NCBI GenBank assembly: GCA_031292665.1
Contig: JARLGR010000007.1
Span: 1-36,861, forward strand
Length of the DNA: 36,861 nucleotides
Origin: Mycobacterium sp.
GTDB taxonomy: Bacteria; Actinomycetota; Actinomycetes; Mycobacteriales; Mycobacteriaceae
Reading direction: 5' to 3'
Part shown: piece after piece, positions 23,336 through 32,341 of the stretch
Numbering within the stretch: position 1 is the stretch's first letter
Layout: each line of letters begins with the position of its first letter
Notes under the pieces: generated by a model
Told to the model about the DNA's origin: nothing
Database searches by the model: none
What the model saw: only the letters and a program-made list of their open reading frames with translations
Translations under genes and position numbers: made by a program

Positions 23336-24487
23336 TTACTGCCCCGTGCCGGGCGGGATCTTGAACGGGTCGGCCGCCTGTCCGGACAGGTTGGCCAATT
23401 CGCCGGTCAAGAAGTCGGGCGGGTTGACGATCTCGTTCATGTGCATCATGTTCGGGTCGAGCGCGTAGGACGTGGTGAAGAACGTTTCACCGATCCGGCG
23501 CAAGGTGAGGTCGAAGGTGGTGAAGACGTTGAGGTAGTCGCCGCGCACGGCCTGCTTGATGCCGAAGTTCGGGAAGGGGAATGTCAGCAGCAGCTGCAGC
23601 GAGGTGACGAAAGTCTTGCGGTTGTCGTCGAGGGCCTTGACCACCGAATACAGGCCCTTGAGGTCTTCGGCGAAGTCCACCTTGGTTTTTGAGAGCACGT
23701 GCGAGGTCACCAGCGCCAGCCTCTTGAGGGAGGCGAAGGCGTCGACGATGTTGCTCCTGTTCTTGTTGAGGACGCGGAGCGCTTCGGGCAGGGTGTCCAG
23801 GGCGCGGCCCAGGTTGTCCTTGTCGCGGGCCAGGGTGGCGGAGAACCGGTTCAATCCGTCCACCGCATCGATGATGTCGTCGACCTGCCGGTTGAGCCCC
23901 GCCGTCAGCTCCGCCAGCCTCGGGATCAAGTCGACGAACTGGTCTTGCCGGCCGGCGACGGCCTGGTAGGTCTCGTCGGTGATCTCCTGCAGCGCACCGA
24001 CATTGCCCTTGTTGACCACCAGGCCCAGCGCCGACAGCACCTCTTCGGTGGTGGGATACCGGCCCGTGTTCGCCTGCGGGATCTTCGACCCGTCCGTCAG
24101 CCTGCCCACCGCCGGCTTGCCCTTCGGGCGGGCCAGGTCGATATGCATCGAACCCAGCAGCGACGTCTGCGCCACCGTTGCGGTCGCATTGGCCGGCAGC
24201 ACCACGTCCTTGTTCAGCGCCACCTTCACTGCCGCATAGAAGGACCCGTCGGACCGTTGCTCGGCCGAAACGCCGGAGACACTGCCGACGGTGACGTCGT
24301 CGACCATGACCGGCGAGTTCTGCGGCAACGTCGCCACGTCGGGCAGTTCGACGGTGATCGAGTAGGCGCCAATGCCGTGACCGGCGGTGCCGGGCATCAC
24401 CAACGAGTTCAGCCCGCTGAACTGACAGCCCGCCAGCAGCGCGCCACCGGCGGCTAAAGCACCGCTGCGCAACCAGATTCGGTTCAT
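23336..24487 (-). CDS. lprN: Mce4E lipoprotein (LprN)
   Basis: The product has 383 residues. I chose the ATG at 24487, which overlaps the mce4D stop as ATGA and gives a lipoprotein signal (ALLAGC, lipidated Cys21) as expected for E-type Mce subunits; the open frame to 24712 runs out of phase with mce4D and is not real. The Mce domain follows (about 39-115, GAYSITVELPDVATL), then helical repeats (QVDDIIDAVDGLNRFSATL). The lipid anchor replaces the membrane helix of the other subunits. It is one chain of the Mce4 hexamer for sterol import. Confidence 0.95.
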   Translation of the reverse strand: MNRIWLRSGALAAGGALLAGCQFSGLNSLVMPGTAGHGIGAYSITVELPDVATLPQNSPVMVDDVTVGSVSGVSAEQRSDGSFYAAVKVALNKDVVLPANATATVAQTSLLGSMHIDLARPKGKPAVGRLTDGSKIPQANTGRYPTTEEVLSALGLVVNKGNVGALQEITDETYQAVAGRQDQFVDLIPRLAELTAGLNRQVDDIIDAVDGLNRFSATLARDKDNLGRALDTLPEALRVLNKNRSNIVDAFASLKRLALVTSHVLSKTKVDFAEDLKGLYSVVKALDDNRKTFVTSLQLLLTFPFPNFGIKQAVRGDYLNVFTTFDLTLRRIGETFFTTSYALDPNMMHMNEIVNPPDFLTGELANLSGQAADPFKIPPGTGQ

Positions 24488-25920
24488 CCGCCACCTCCCT
24501 GCCCGGGCGGGGGCGGCGGGCCGGGCACCGCAGTCGGCGGGGGCCCCGGGAGCGGGCCGAACGGGGAGTTCGGGGCGGGGCCCGGCGCGGGAGTGCCGGC
24601 CGGCGGCGGACCGGGCCGGGGGCCTGTCTGCGGGGCCGTCGGGACAAGCAGGGCCTGTAGATCGGCCGGGTTCTGGGCGGGCGGCGGTTGAGCACCCTTG
24701 GCCGGTACCCACGTCAGCTGCGGGATCGGTGTGGCCGCCTTGGCTTGGGTCTCCGGGGTGTCGTAGATGATCTGGCCCTTGTAGGCGGTGATCGTGTTGA
24801 GCGGGTGGAACATGACCGGCGGATAGTTCACCGCAAGCCGGCGCAGCACCGGACCCAGCCGCTCGCGGCAGATTTCGGCGCGCTTGTAGTAGTCGGGTGC
24901 CTTGGGCCCACCGGCGGTGTCGAAAGATCCGCCGCAGATGAATTGCACGGGGTTGGCGAACTCCGGTATCGACAACAGGCCGCTCAGCACGCCCTGCGCG
25001 GGGTCGTAGATGTTGTAGAAGTTGGCGATACCCGGCCCCGCCACGTGCAGCACCTGCTCGATGTTGTCGCTCTGGTCGCTCAGCGTCTGGGCGAGATCGT
25101 TGAGCTTGGTGACCGTGTCGATCAGCGTCGAGTTGTTCTCATGCAGAAAGCCGCGGATATCCGAGAGCGCCTTGTTGAGCGTGCCCAGGGTGTTGTCCAG
25201 GTGGCGCGAGCTGTCGGCGAGCACCTGGGAGACTGATGCGACGTTTCCGGCGAACTGCACGATCTGTTCGTTACTCTTCGATAGCACGTCGACCAGGACC
25301 TGCAAGTTCTTGACGGTGCCGAAGATGTCGCTGCGCGAATCCCCTAGCCGCCCGGCGACCTGGGAAAGCTCGCGCAGCGCGTTGTGGAACGATTCGCCCT
25401 TGCCGTCGAGCGTGTCCGCGGCCTGGTTGATCGCCGCGCCCAGCGGCCCCTGCATCGATCCCGTCGTCGGGCCGAGCTGGACGGCCAGTTGGGTCAGCGC
25501 CTCCTTCACCTCATCCCATTCGACCGGGACGGCGGTGCGCGCCAGGTCGATGCTTCCGCCGTCGGGCAGCACCGCGCCGCCCGTGTACGCGGGGGTGAGC
25601 TGAATGAACCGCGCCGACACCAGGTTCGGCGAAACGATGACGGCCTTCGCGTCTTTCGGGATCTTGAGGTCTTTGGACACCGACATGGTGACCTTGACGT
25701 CGGACGGCCCCGGTTGGATCGTGTCGATCGAACCGACCGGGACCCCGAGCACGCGGACCTCATCCCCGGGGTAAATCCCGACGGCGGACGTGAAGTAGCC
25801 GACGATCTTTCGGTTATTGCCTTGCGAGGCAAGCACATACACGCCGCCCACCAGCGCCGCGATCAGCGCGATGACGGTGGTGTAGCGCAGCCCCTTGCTG
25901 CCGGCAATACGTCTGATCAT
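24484..25920 (-). CDS. mce4D: Mce4D, subunit of the Mce4 cholesterol importer
   Basis: The product has 478 residues from the ATG at 25920, which overlaps the mce4C stop as ATGA; the upstream in-frame codons to 25944 belong to mce4C in another frame. A membrane anchor (about 14-35, YTTVIALIAALVGGVYVLA) is followed by the Mce domain (IVGYFTSAVGIYPGDEVRV), helical segments (SNEQIVQFAGNVASVSQVL) and a Pro/Gly-rich tail from about 405 to the end. The tail contains long proline runs and is probably disordered. Role and complex are as for the other Mce4 chains; order and size fit Rv3496c. Confidence 0.95.
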   Translation of the reverse strand: MIRRIAGSKGLRYTTVIALIAALVGGVYVLASQGNNRKIVGYFTSAVGIYPGDEVRVLGVPVGSIDTIQPGPSDVKVTMSVSKDLKIPKDAKAVIVSPNLVSARFIQLTPAYTGGAVLPDGGSIDLARTAVPVEWDEVKEALTQLAVQLGPTTGSMQGPLGAAINQAADTLDGKGESFHNALRELSQVAGRLGDSRSDIFGTVKNLQVLVDVLSKSNEQIVQFAGNVASVSQVLADSSRHLDNTLGTLNKALSDIRGFLHENNSTLIDTVTKLNDLAQTLSDQSDNIEQVLHVAGPGIANFYNIYDPAQGVLSGLLSIPEFANPVQFICGGSFDTAGGPKAPDYYKRAEICRERLGPVLRRLAVNYPPVMFHPLNTITAYKGQIIYDTPETQAKAATPIPQLTWVPAKGAQPPPAQNPADLQALLVPTAPQTGPRPGPPPAGTPAPGPAPNSPFGPLPGPPPTAVPGPPPPPGQGGGG

Positions 25921-26981
25921 GGTGCCTTCGGCCTGATGATCCATCGTTCCTGGATCAGCCCGCGCAGGTAGTCGGCGAGGCTGGCCGGCAGCTTGCCCGG
26001 CTGATAGAAGAAGTCGAACATCGTCGCGAGCAGCGGCGCCGGGATGACACCGAAGACGTTGACGTTGAACCCGGGCCCGGACCCGACCACCTCACCCAAC
26101 TCGGTGGCGTAGGTGGGCAGCCGTTTCAGCGCCTCGGTGATGTAATCCCGGCGCTCGTTGAGGTTGTCCAGTACCCCGTTCAGCTTGCTGAGGGCCGGCC
26201 CGAATTCCTTGCGGTTGTCGGCGACGAAGCCCGAAATCTGTGCTGAGACGTCGTCGATGCCGGAGATCAGCTGACCCAGCGCGGCGCGCCGCTGGTCGAG
26301 CGCGGCGAACAACTCGTTGCCGTCGTCGACCAGCTTGTTGACCTGTTCGGCGCGCTGGGAGAGCACCGCGGTCACCGACTTCGCGTGCGCCAGCAGGCCT
26401 TGCAGGGCCTCGTCGCGGCGGTTCAGCGTGCGTGATAGCGATGTCACCCCGTCCAGCGCACCGCGCAGTTCCGGGGTGGCATCGTGCAGCGTGTCGGTGA
26501 GAACGTTCAGCGCCTGCTCGAACTGCGGCTTGTTCAGGTTGCTCGCGTTCTGCCCCAGATCCTCGAGGGCGCCGGCCAGCGTGTACGGGGTGGTCGTGCG
26601 GCTCAGCGGAATGGTCGTCGCATGGCCGCTCCCCGCCGGAGACACTGCGATGGAGCGCTCGCCGAGGATGGTGTCGGTGCGGATCGCGGCGAGCGACTGA
26701 TCGCCCACGACGACGTGCCGATCCACGTCGAAGGTCACCTTGGCGCTGTCCCCCGCCAAACCGACGGAATGCACTTTGCCGACCTTGAAGCCCGACACGT
26801 AGACGGAGTTGCCGGGTTTGATGCCGCCGGCGTCGGCGAAGTACGCGTCGTACGTTTCGCCCTGCGGCCAGAACGGCAAGCCCGCGTACCCGAAGGCGAC
26901 GAGCACGACACAGACCACCAGCACCACGCCGAAGATGCCGGTGCGTAGCGGGTCGCGTTCGCGCCTTGGGTTACTTGGCAA
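25917..26981 (-). CDS. mce4C: Mce4C, subunit of the Mce4 cholesterol importer
   Basis: The product has 354 residues. The start appears to be TTG at 26981, which overlaps the mce4B end by 11 bases; no ATG or GTG fits better before the membrane helix, and coupling to mce4B would assist initiation. A membrane anchor (about 12-34) is followed by the Mce domain (GETYDAYFADAGGIKPGNSV), helical coiled-coil repeats (TSLSRTLNRRDEALQGLLAH) and a C-terminus without proline-rich tail (QERWIIRPKAP). It matches Mce4C (Rv3497c) in length and in the conserved ending. The exact start is the least certain part. Confidence 0.94.
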   Translation of the reverse strand: MPSNPRRERDPLRTGIFGVVLVVCVVLVAFGYAGLPFWPQGETYDAYFADAGGIKPGNSVYVSGFKVGKVHSVGLAGDSAKVTFDVDRHVVVGDQSLAAIRTDTILGERSIAVSPAGSGHATTIPLSRTTTPYTLAGALEDLGQNASNLNKPQFEQALNVLTDTLHDATPELRGALDGVTSLSRTLNRRDEALQGLLAHAKSVTAVLSQRAEQVNKLVDDGNELFAALDQRRAALGQLISGIDDVSAQISGFVADNRKEFGPALSKLNGVLDNLNERRDYITEALKRLPTYATELGEVVGSGPGFNVNVFGVIPAPLLATMFDFFYQPGKLPASLADYLRGLIQERWIIRPKAP

Positions 26982-28023
26982 AAGCGCACCTTCCCTTGCT
27001 GGGATCCACCGTGCCGCCGATCGGCAGCAGGATGTCGCCGCCGGCCGGCCCGTTGATCTTGATCGTCACGGAGCAGAAGTAGATGTTGAAGAACGACCCG
27101 TAGGCGCCGAGCGCGGCCAGCCGGAGGTAATCCTCCCCCAGTTGCTCGATGTCGTTGTTCACCTCGGCCTTGCGGTCGTCCAGCTCGGTGGCCAGCGGCC
27201 GGGTGTTTTCCAGGATGCCCTGCAGCGGCCGGCGTGAACTCTTCAGCAGTTCTGTCAAATCCGTCGTCGTCGACGCCAGCGGCGGGATGGCGCCCGCGAT
27301 GTCGTCCTTGTTCTTGGCCAGCCCGCTGATCAGTTGTTGCAACTGGTCGACGCTGGCCGAAAACTGCGCGCTCTTCTGGTCGATGGTCCCCAGCACCGTG
27401 TTGAGGTTGGTGATCACGTCGCCGATCAGCTGGTCGCGTTGGCTCAGGGCCGACGAGAAGGCGCTGGTGTCGGACAGCACGTTGGACAACGCTCCGCCCT
27501 GGCCCTGCAACAGCTGAATGACGGCGCTGCTGACCGTGTTGACCTTGTCGGCATCAAGCCCCTTGACCACCGGGCGTAGTCCGCCCAACAGCGCATCGAG
27601 ATCCAACGCCGGCTGGGTGTGCTGGGAGTTGATGGTGCCGCCCGGCGGCAGCGTGCGCAGCTCTCCGGGGCCGGACGTGATCTCCAGGAACCGGTCCCCG
27701 ACCAGGTTCTCGTACCGGATCGCCGCCCGCGTCGACGAATACAGCGTGTAGCGCTGGTCGACACCGAATTTCACGTCAATGGTGTTGTCCGGGTTGAGCT
27801 TTATCCCCGCCACCGATCCGACCGGCACCCCGGCGATGCGGACCTTCTGGCCGGGCTTGAGTCGCGACACGTCGGTAAAGGTTGCGTGGTAGGTGCTTTC
27901 GGGACCGAACCGGAAGTCACCGAAGACCGCAATCAGGGCCGCGGCTACCAGCACCATCGCCACCGTGAAGACGCTCATCTTGATCACCATCGACCGATGC
28001 GACGGCATCCCCTTGGCCGCCAT
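26971..28023 (-). CDS. mce4B: Mce4B, subunit of the Mce4 cholesterol importer
   Basis: The product has 350 residues. The ATG at 28023 shares one base with the mce4A stop (TGATG). A membrane anchor (about 13-34, MVIKMSVFTVAMVLVAAALI) precedes the Mce domain (STYHATFTDVSRLKPGQKVR, then GVPVGSVAGIKLNPD) and a helical region. The C-terminus holds a short disulphide-capable segment (FCSVTIKINGPAGGD, ending RCAFAK). It contributes one subunit to the Mce4 hexameric channel. The stop overlaps the start of mce4C. Confidence 0.95.
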   Translation of the reverse strand: MAAKGMPSHRSMVIKMSVFTVAMVLVAAALIAVFGDFRFGPESTYHATFTDVSRLKPGQKVRIAGVPVGSVAGIKLNPDNTIDVKFGVDQRYTLYSSTRAAIRYENLVGDRFLEITSGPGELRTLPPGGTINSQHTQPALDLDALLGGLRPVVKGLDADKVNTVSSAVIQLLQGQGGALSNVLSDTSAFSSALSQRDQLIGDVITNLNTVLGTIDQKSAQFSASVDQLQQLISGLAKNKDDIAGAIPPLASTTTDLTELLKSSRRPLQGILENTRPLATELDDRKAEVNNDIEQLGEDYLRLAALGAYGSFFNIYFCSVTIKINGPAGGDILLPIGGTVDPSKGRCAFAK

Positions 28024-29225
28024 CAGAAGTCGTCCCGTTCGGCGAAGGCGCCGTGGAACAAGAACTGCAGCGTCGAGGGCGCGTCGACCTGCAGCTCGGT
28101 GAACGGCTCGTAAGGGATGTTGGCGTTATCGGTGACCAGGAACGGCGAGCGGAAAAACGACCCGCCGGTCTGCTTGGTCGGAATGTCGGGCAATCCGCGG
28201 CAGTTCGGGCCTCCCGAGGCGTTGACGATCGGCAGGGACTCGGGATAGGTGTACGACGGCGCGCCCAACACGAAGTTCGACGACGTGAACAGGCCGGCTT
28301 TTCGGACACCCAGCAGCGGGGCGTACACCTTGATCCCCCGGTCGATGCCCGCGAACAGGCAGCCGAATTCCGGGGAATAGTCGTGCGCCACCTTGATCGG
28401 GGCCCGCAGCCTGTTGATGGCGTCGATGAAGTCCTGCTGGGCCGGCGCCAACGTGTCATAGGCGTTGTTGGAGAGGCCGATCGTGGCCAACAGCGTGTCG
28501 TTGAGGTTGTGCTGCTGGTCTACGACGGTTCTGTTGATGGTCGGCAGGTTGTCGATGATCGTGGTCAGGTCGGGAGCCGCGTCGCCATAGACGCCCGTGA
28601 CGACCGCGGCCTTGCGGAAGTCCTGCTGCAACGTTGGGAGCTTGGGATTGGCCTGGCGCGTAAGGGTATTCAGACCCGACAGCGTATCGCCCAGGTCGTC
28701 GCCGTGACCGCGCAGCCCTTCGGCCAGCGCGCTCAGCGTCCCGTTCAGCTCGACGGGGTCGATCTTATGCAGCAGGTCGATCAGCGACTCGAACAGCGTG
28801 TTGACTTCCAGCGCCACCGCCGAGGCCGCCACGTGAGCGTCCGGACGCAGTGACGTCGGCGAAGGCATTGGGGGGGTAATGAATTCCACCGACTTGGCGC
28901 CGAAGATGGTGTTTCCGGCGATGCGCACCGACGCGTTGGACGGGATGAAGCGCATGTCGTCGCTGTTTATCGACAGCCTGAGCCGCGCCTGGTCGCCGGC
29001 GTAGTCGATCGCCTCGACCTTGCCGACCTGAACGCCGCGGTATTTGACCTTGGCGCCCTTGTCCATCACCAGCCCGGCCCGGGGCGACGACACCGTGACG
29101 GTGTCGGTCGAGGCGAAAGCCGCTGTGTAGGAAAGGTAAGTCAGGACGGCGAACGCCACGATCAGGCTGGCCAGCAGGGCCGCCGCCAGCCGGACGGATG
29201 TGCGTCGCGACTCGGTGTCTGCCAT
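28023..29225 (-). CDS. mce4A: Mce4A, subunit of the Mce4 cholesterol importer
   Basis: The product has 400 residues, equal to M. tuberculosis Mce4A. I chose the ATG at 29225 (MADTESRRTS); the open frame to 29288 overlaps yrbE4B and is not needed. A membrane anchor (about 13-35) is followed by the Mce domain (about 40-118, DTVTVSSPRAGLVMDKGAKV and YRGVQVGKVEAI), helical repeats, and a C-terminal domain with two cysteines (FGCLFAGID and PNCRGLPD). Mce4A is required with the other five chains and the YrbE permeases for cholesterol uptake. It starts 19 bases after the yrbE4B stop. Confidence 0.96.
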   Translation of the reverse strand: MADTESRRTSVRLAAALLASLIVAFAVLTYLSYTAAFASTDTVTVSSPRAGLVMDKGAKVKYRGVQVGKVEAIDYAGDQARLRLSINSDDMRFIPSNASVRIAGNTIFGAKSVEFITPPMPSPTSLRPDAHVAASAVALEVNTLFESLIDLLHKIDPVELNGTLSALAEGLRGHGDDLGDTLSGLNTLTRQANPKLPTLQQDFRKAAVVTGVYGDAAPDLTTIIDNLPTINRTVVDQQHNLNDTLLATIGLSNNAYDTLAPAQQDFIDAINRLRAPIKVAHDYSPEFGCLFAGIDRGIKVYAPLLGVRKAGLFTSSNFVLGAPSYTYPESLPIVNASGGPNCRGLPDIPTKQTGGSFFRSPFLVTDNANIPYEPFTELQVDAPSTLQFLFHGAFAERDDF

Positions 29226-29244
29226 GTGTCTCGAGGGGCCCCCC

Positions 29245-30087
29245 TTACCCGGAAAGGTTGAAGTTACCGGACGCCCCGTAAACGGCAAGCGAGATGAACA
29301 ACGTAATCACGACCACGACGATCAGCGAGGTCCGCACGGCCTGGCCGACCGCGATGCCGACGCCGACCGGGCCACCGCTGGCGTTGTAGCCGTAGTAGGT
29401 ATGCACCAGCATCACCGCGATCGACATGACGATGGCCTGCAGGAAGGACCACAACAGGTCAGACGGGATGAGGAAGGTATTGAAGTAATGGTCGTACAGG
29501 CCCTTGGACTGGCCGTTGATGTACACCGTGGTGAAGCGCGCGGCGAAGAACGCGGCGAGCACCGACAGCGAGTACAGCGGGATGATCGCGACGAGTCCGG
29601 CGATCAGCCGGGTGGAGACCAGATAGGAGACCGATTCGACGGCCATGCATTCCAAGGCGTCGATCTCCTCGGAAACCCGCATGGCGCCGAGTTGGGCGGT
29701 GGCCCCGGCGCCGATCGTGGCCGCCAACGTGATGCCCGCGATCACCGGGGCGACGACGCGGACGTTCAGGAAGGCCGAGAGGAAACCGGTCAGCGCCTCG
29801 ATACCGATGTTGCCCAGTGAGGAGTAGCCCTGCACGGCGATGACTCCACCGGACGCCAGGGTCAGGAAGGCCGCAACGCCGACCGTTCCGCCGATCATCA
29901 CCAGCGCTCCTGCGCCCAGCGTCATCTCGGCGATGAGCCGGATCGTCTCCTTGCTGTACCGGGTAAGCGCGTGGGGGACGTTGCGCACGGTTTGGCCGTA
30001 GAACAAGGCCTGCTCACCGAAGTCGTCGACCGGCCCCTGCAGCCAGGAAAATAACCGGCGAAACCGGAGAGTGGCGTCGTAGCTCAT
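29245..30087 (-). CDS. yrbE4B: YrbE4B, permease of the Mce4 importer
   Basis: The product has 280 residues from the ATG at 30087, 7 bases after the yrbE4A stop. It is an MlaE/YrbE-family integral membrane permease with about five hydrophobic segments. The conserved family core is visible: APVIAGITLAATIGAGATAQLGAMRVSEEIDALECMAV (seen here around 115-150), whose EEIDAL cytoplasmic helix contacts the ATPase. Together with YrbE4A it forms the membrane channel that, with the MceG (Mkl) ATPase encoded elsewhere, powers sterol import. No ATPase gene is in this window, as expected for mce operons. Confidence 0.95.
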   Translation of the reverse strand: MSYDATLRFRRLFSWLQGPVDDFGEQALFYGQTVRNVPHALTRYSKETIRLIAEMTLGAGALVMIGGTVGVAAFLTLASGGVIAVQGYSSLGNIGIEALTGFLSAFLNVRVVAPVIAGITLAATIGAGATAQLGAMRVSEEIDALECMAVESVSYLVSTRLIAGLVAIIPLYSLSVLAAFFAARFTTVYINGQSKGLYDHYFNTFLIPSDLLWSFLQAIVMSIAVMLVHTYYGYNASGGPVGVGIAVGQAVRTSLIVVVVITLFISLAVYGASGNFNLSG

Positions 30088-30094
30088 CGCGGGC

Positions 30095-30859
30095 TCACTT
30101 CGCGGTGATCCGCACGCCGATGGCCGTCATCACCACGTTGATGACGAACAGGCAGATGAACGCGTAGACCACGGTTTCGTTGACCGCGTTGCCGACGCCC
30201 TTGGGTCCGCCCTTGACCGTCAGGCCCCGGTAGCACCCGACCATTCCGGCCATCACGCCGAAGAGCAGCGCCTTGATTTCGGCGAGGACCAATTCGCGCA
30301 GCCCGGTGAGCACGGTCAGCCCGTTGATGAACGCACCAGGGTTGACGCCCTGCAGGAAAACCGAGAACGCGTATCCACCGGAGAGACCGATGGCACACAC
30401 CAGACCGTTGAGCAGCAGCGCGACGACGGTGGACGCCAGCACGCGGGGAACGACGAGCCGGTGGATCGGGTCGATGCCGAGCACCCGCATGGCGTCGATC
30501 TCTTCGCGGATGGTGCGGGCCCCCAGGTCGGCGCAGATCGCGGTAGCGCCCGCGCCCGCCACGACGAGCACGGTCACGACCGGGCCCAGCTGGGTGATGG
30601 TGCCGAAAGCCGTTCCCGCGCCGGACAAGTCCGCCGCGCCGATTTCGCGCAGCAGGACGTTCAGCGTGAAAGACACCAGGACGGTGAACGGGATCGACAC
30701 CAGCAGCGTCGGCACCAGCGAGACGCGCGCGATCATCCACGTCTGTTCCAGGAACTCCCCGAATTGAAACGGCCGGCGGAACGCCGCACGGCCGGTATCC
30801 ATCATCATTTCGAAGAACCCGCCGACGGCGCGGGCGGGAACCGCAAGTTGTTGGATCAA
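30095..30859 (-). CDS. yrbE4A: YrbE4A, permease of the Mce4 importer
   Basis: The product has 254 residues. I chose TTG at 30859 because GGGGG lies 9 bases upstream and because the resulting MIQQLAVPARAVGG start agrees with my memory of the M. tuberculosis protein (Rv3501c). It is an MlaE-family permease with several membrane helices and the conserved ARTIREEIDAMRVLGIDP loop (about 118-135) that couples to the ATPase. It is the first transporter gene of the operon. A good sigma-A type promoter lies about 90 bases upstream, in the 235-base gap after hsd4A, so the transporter genes may be transcribed apart from hsd4A. Confidence 0.95.
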   Translation of the reverse strand: MIQQLAVPARAVGGFFEMMMDTGRAAFRRPFQFGEFLEQTWMIARVSLVPTLLVSIPFTVLVSFTLNVLLREIGAADLSGAGTAFGTITQLGPVVTVLVVAGAGATAICADLGARTIREEIDAMRVLGIDPIHRLVVPRVLASTVVALLLNGLVCAIGLSGGYAFSVFLQGVNPGAFINGLTVLTGLRELVLAEIKALLFGVMAGMVGCYRGLTVKGGPKGVGNAVNETVVYAFICLFVINVVMTAIGVRITAK

Positions 30860-30948
30860 CTTGGTAGCCCCCTCTGCTGCGCGCGGCGAAGTCGGTGTGT
30901 CGCCCTTGCGTTGCCTTGGTTCGCATGCGGCTCAGCGTGAGCCGGATC

Positions 30949-30979
30949 ATATTAACTCAGAAGAAGTTCGCACTGTCAA
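30949..30979 (-). promoter_or_regulatory. Sigma-A type promoter upstream of yrbE4A
   Basis: On the minus strand TTGACA (30974-30979) is followed after 19 bases by TAATAT (30949-30954). Both hexamers are close to the housekeeping consensus, though the spacer is two bases long. Transcription would start near 30942, leaving an 80-base leader before yrbE4A. The 235-base gap 30860-31094 holds no gene and no exact KstR motif. Confidence 0.5.
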
Positions 30980-31094
30980 CGAACGCCATTTCCCTGTCAG
31001 AAGCGTTAATTCGGCAGGTCAGAGCCACTGCGCCAGCATCAATCTGACACATGTTCCACAGCAGATTCCCCCAGGGTTATGTTGCTTTGAATTA

Positions 31095-32009
31095 CTATTG
31101 TTCCATCAGGCCGACCGCTGAGAAGTTCTTCTCCGGATCACGGCCAGCAAAGTAATCCTGCAGGGTGGCACTCAGCTGTGCGGGCTCCCAAGCCGCCCCG
31201 TCGGCGCTGAACTTCCGCTCGGCGGTCGGCGCAGCGACGAGTGTCACCCGGGGGCCGTAAACGATGAACACCTGACCGTTGACCTCCGCGGCCGCCGGGG
31301 ATGACAGGAACTGCACCAGGGTGACGACGTGCTCAGGCGACAGCGGGTCGATCTGCCCCGCTTCTGCATCCGGTGCCGCGCCGAAGACGTCGGCCGTCAT
31401 CGCGGTGCGGGCCCGCGGACAGATGGCGTTGGCGCAGATGCCGTAACGGCCCAGCGCCCGCGCGGCCGACAGGGTGAGTGCGATGATGCCCGCCTTGGCC
31501 GCGCCGTAGTTCGCCTGACCTACCGGCCCCACCAGGCCCGCCTCCGATGACGTGTTGACGAGGCGACCGAAGAGCGACCCACCGGCGTCCTTGGCTTTGG
31601 AGCGCCAATAGGTGGCAGCGTTGCGGGTCAGCAGGAAATGCCCGCGCAGGTGCACGGCGATGACCTGGTCCCACTCTTCGTCGGACATGTTGAACAGCAT
31701 CCGGTCCCGGGTGATCCCGGCGTTGTTGACCACGATGTCGAGTCCACCCAGCCCGTCGGCCTGAGCAACCAGTTCGTCGGCGGTTGAACGCTGGCTGATG
31801 TCACCTGCGACCGCCACGGCCTTCGAGCCGGCGGCGTTGATCTCGTCGATGACGTCGGAAGCATCCAGGGCGGCGGCGATGTCGTTGACCACGACGGTGG
31901 CCCCGAGCCGGGCCAGGCCGAGCGCCTCCGCCCGTCCCAGCCCCGCGGCCGCACCGGTCACCACCGCGACCTTTCCGGAGAGATCGGTCGTGTTCGTGCT
32001 GATAGTCAA
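31095..32009 (-). CDS. hsd4A: Hsd4A, SDR of cholesterol side-chain oxidation
   Basis: The product has 304 residues. No ATG precedes the domain; TTG at 32009 with AGAGG 10 bases upstream gives the best start. SDR motifs: TGAAAGLG (18-25), NNAG (96-99), Ser155/156, Tyr169 and Lys173 (YGAAK), and Asp44 for NAD+. The NDIAAALDASDVIDEI and DRMLFNMSDEEWD stretches are those of the multifunctional-enzyme-type (3R/S)-hydroxyacyl-CoA dehydrogenases. Hsd4A (Rv3502c) oxidises the 3-hydroxyacyl-CoA made during beta-oxidation of the cholesterol side chain, and has been described as a 17-beta-hydroxysteroid dehydrogenase. It lies 33 bases downstream of fdxD and probably shares its KstR-controlled promoter. 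Confidence 0.94.
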   Translation of the reverse strand: MTISTNTTDLSGKVAVVTGAAAGLGRAEALGLARLGATVVVNDIAAALDASDVIDEINAAGSKAVAVAGDISQRSTADELVAQADGLGGLDIVVNNAGITRDRMLFNMSDEEWDQVIAVHLRGHFLLTRNAATYWRSKAKDAGGSLFGRLVNTSSEAGLVGPVGQANYGAAKAGIIALTLSAARALGRYGICANAICPRARTAMTADVFGAAPDAEAGQIDPLSPEHVVTLVQFLSSPAAAEVNGQVFIVYGPRVTLVAAPTAERKFSADGAAWEPAQLSATLQDYFAGRDPEKNFSAVGLMEQ

Positions 32010-32042
32010 TTTATGAATACCTCTAGTTTTCGGTTGCGCTCG

Positions 32043-32234
32043 CTAGTCTTGCCGCTGCAGCGCCGCGCGCGGGCACTCGGCGATTGCCTGCTCGACCAGC
32101 TTCTCCTGGTCGGACGGAATCGGGTCGAGCTTGATCACGGCATAGTCCTGGTCGTCCAACTCGAAGACATCGGGCGCGACTCCCACGCATATCGCGTTAC
32201 CTTCACACCGGTCATGATCGACGATCACTCGCAT
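32043..32234 (-). CDS. fdxD: Ferredoxin FdxD ([3Fe-4S] type)
   Basis: The product has 63 residues. The ATG at 32234 follows GAAGGAGGG at good spacing; the open frame to 32444 is not needed. The cluster ligands are Cys10 and Cys16 (RCEGNAIC) and the C-terminal Cys in ECPRAAL; the position normally holding a fourth Cys is Ala, so a three-iron cluster is expected. Such ferredoxins carry electrons to cytochrome P450s or other oxidases; in this locus a sterol-active P450 such as CYP125/CYP142, encoded elsewhere, is a likely partner. It is first in the minus-strand unit fdxD-hsd4A, divergent from fadE26 across a KstR operator. Confidence 0.92.
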   Translation of the reverse strand: MRVIVDHDRCEGNAICVGVAPDVFELDDQDYAVIKLDPIPSDQEKLVEQAIAECPRAALQRQD

Positions 32235-32341
32235 AGCACCCTCCTTGAACCCGGCCTTCAATCTGAGCACATGCCCATCGGTACGTAGGTCCACCATAGG
32301 GCCCCGACACCTCTGGGCAAACGGTCGCTGGATTCCCAGAC

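Noticed and set aside
21741..23468. A 575-codon plus-strand open frame opposite mce4F
   Set aside because: It is antisense to a clear Mce gene with typical shadow composition.
24488..24712. Longer N-terminus for the Mce4E lipoprotein
   Set aside because: The extension is Arg/Pro-rich antisense-frame text inside mce4D and would bury the lipobox.
29225..29288. Longer N-terminus for Mce4A starting at 29288
   Set aside because: It overlaps the yrbE4B coding end, and the ATG at 29225 gives the normal 400-residue length.
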